Origin: Nostoc cf. edaphicum LEGE 07299 | GTDB taxonomy: Bacteria > Cyanobacteriota > Cyanobacteriia > Cyanobacteriales > Nostocaceae | Direction: 5' to 3' | Assembly: GCF_015207245.1 (NCBI RefSeq) | Contig: NZ_JADEXF010000191.1 | Coordinates: forward strand, 1-6,664 | DNA length: 6,664 nt | Shown here: piece by piece, positions 6,331 to 6,664 of the stretch | Layout: each line of letters begins with the position of its first letter | Numbering within the stretch: position 1 is the stretch's first letter | Notes under the pieces: generated by a model | Seen by the model: the letters and a program-made list of their open reading frames with translations, nothing else | Databases searched by the model: none | Told to the model about the DNA's origin: nothing | Made by a program: the position numbers and the translations under genes

Positions 6331-6664
6331 AAATCAGCCCGTAAATTATTAATCGACCAATTCCGTTGCCCCTCAATCTGACAACTAGCATCCAATGCCC
6401 AATCCTTCTCAGCCCCACGTTTGCCTGTTTCCCGGTTAATGCGAATCAGAAAAGCGGTCATCTCATTTGTCTGAAGAATCTTTTCTTTAATGCGTCGCGC
6501 ATTGGTTTCGGCGTAACCAAAGGGAGGACGCGGAGCAACCCAAACATACATGGGGACATCTGGACGATACCGCCATAATTGCTGGGCGCATTCTGTAGCC
6601 GTCTGCTAGACAGCATTAAACACGCCAAACACGGCATCAAAATGATAGCTGGAAATGTCAACCC

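Larger units (their letters stand above)
5274..6664 (-). pseudogene. CyRepA1-like plasmid replication protein, 3' part, with nonsense codon and antisense intron
   Basis: This is the C-terminal part of what looks like a cyanobacterial primase-helicase replication protein. From the right edge the frame reads VDISSYHFDAVFGVFNAV (helicase motif V region), then a TAG at 6608-6606. It continues in frame as QTATECAQQLWRYRPDVP (motif VI-like Q..R.R) and VWVAPRPPFG. The first ATG after the stop is 6551, giving a possible 425-residue product. In that numbering, 1-386 are native, including a highly charged, probably helical stretch at about 317-357. Residues 387-425 are translated from antisense intron sequence and end at 5274. 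The native gene would instead have ended with AKTGKLYAKELMQTL at 2953. The N-terminal primase and helicase motifs lie off the window. Being stopped inside the helicase core and altered at its end, the gene is probably non-functional. The TAG could be a sequencing error, in which case a full-length protein with an altered tail would be made. Confidence 0.8.

Noticed and set aside
5862..6578. Several short plus-strand frames opposite the repA-like gene
   Set aside because: They are shadows of the minus-strand coding sequence, with low-complexity translations and no ribosome-binding sites.
1..6664. CRISPR array, tRNA or retron-type RNA
   Set aside because: No regularly spaced repeats and no tRNA-like folds were seen. 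The only reverse transcriptase is a group II intron protein with domain X, HNH and an adjacent domain V.

Overview
The window looks cyanobacterial and plasmid-like. It holds one HIP1 octamer (GCGATCGC, 6323-6330), a group II intron whose reverse transcriptase resembles the family common in cyanobacteria, and part of a gene that reads like a CyRepA1-type cyanobacterial plasmid replication protein. Almost all of it is mobile or replication DNA, and no metabolic genes, rRNA or tRNA are visible. Family assignments come from recognising motifs by eye, without database searches.

Left part (1-2794): what appears to be one end of a Tn3-family transposon. A long open frame on the minus strand (1272 to 1, running off the window) encodes the N-terminal 424 residues of a Tn3-type TnpA, read from a TTG start. 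Upstream on the same strand is a 151-residue protein that joins an XRE-type helix-turn-helix to two zinc ribbons (1360-1815). Divergent from it is a complete tyrosine recombinase (1892-2794, + strand), probably the cointegrate resolvase. A 39-bp gapped dyad (1830-1868) fills the divergent intergenic region. A second inverted repeat of 14-7-14 bp (2856-2890) lies just beyond the recombinase. Both could be operators or recombination sites. The right end of the transposon should lie between 2795 and 2952, but I could not identify its terminal repeat.

Right part (2953-6664): a CyRepA-like gene on the minus strand interrupted by a group II intron (3000-5392, 2393 nt) lying on the plus strand, antisense to its host gene. 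The boundaries are supported by the 5' GTGCGAC, a 34-nt domain V, a domain VI with a bulged A and AC 3' end, and a perfect 6-bp EBS1-IBS1 match. Deleting exactly 2393 nt also restores the host reading frame to a stop at 2953. Because the intron is antisense, splicing cannot repair the repA message. Translation would run into the intron and replace the last 15 residues with 39 foreign ones. The same gene also carries an in-frame TAG at 6608-6606, between helicase motifs V and VI, so it is probably a decaying replication gene.

The picture is of a replicon, or an integrated plasmid remnant, whose replication gene was invaded by a retroelement and which lies next to a Tn3-family transposon. The most unusual parts are the antisense intron with its reconstructable empty site, and the tnpA / XRE-zinc-ribbon / tyrosine-recombinase module with its two dyads.
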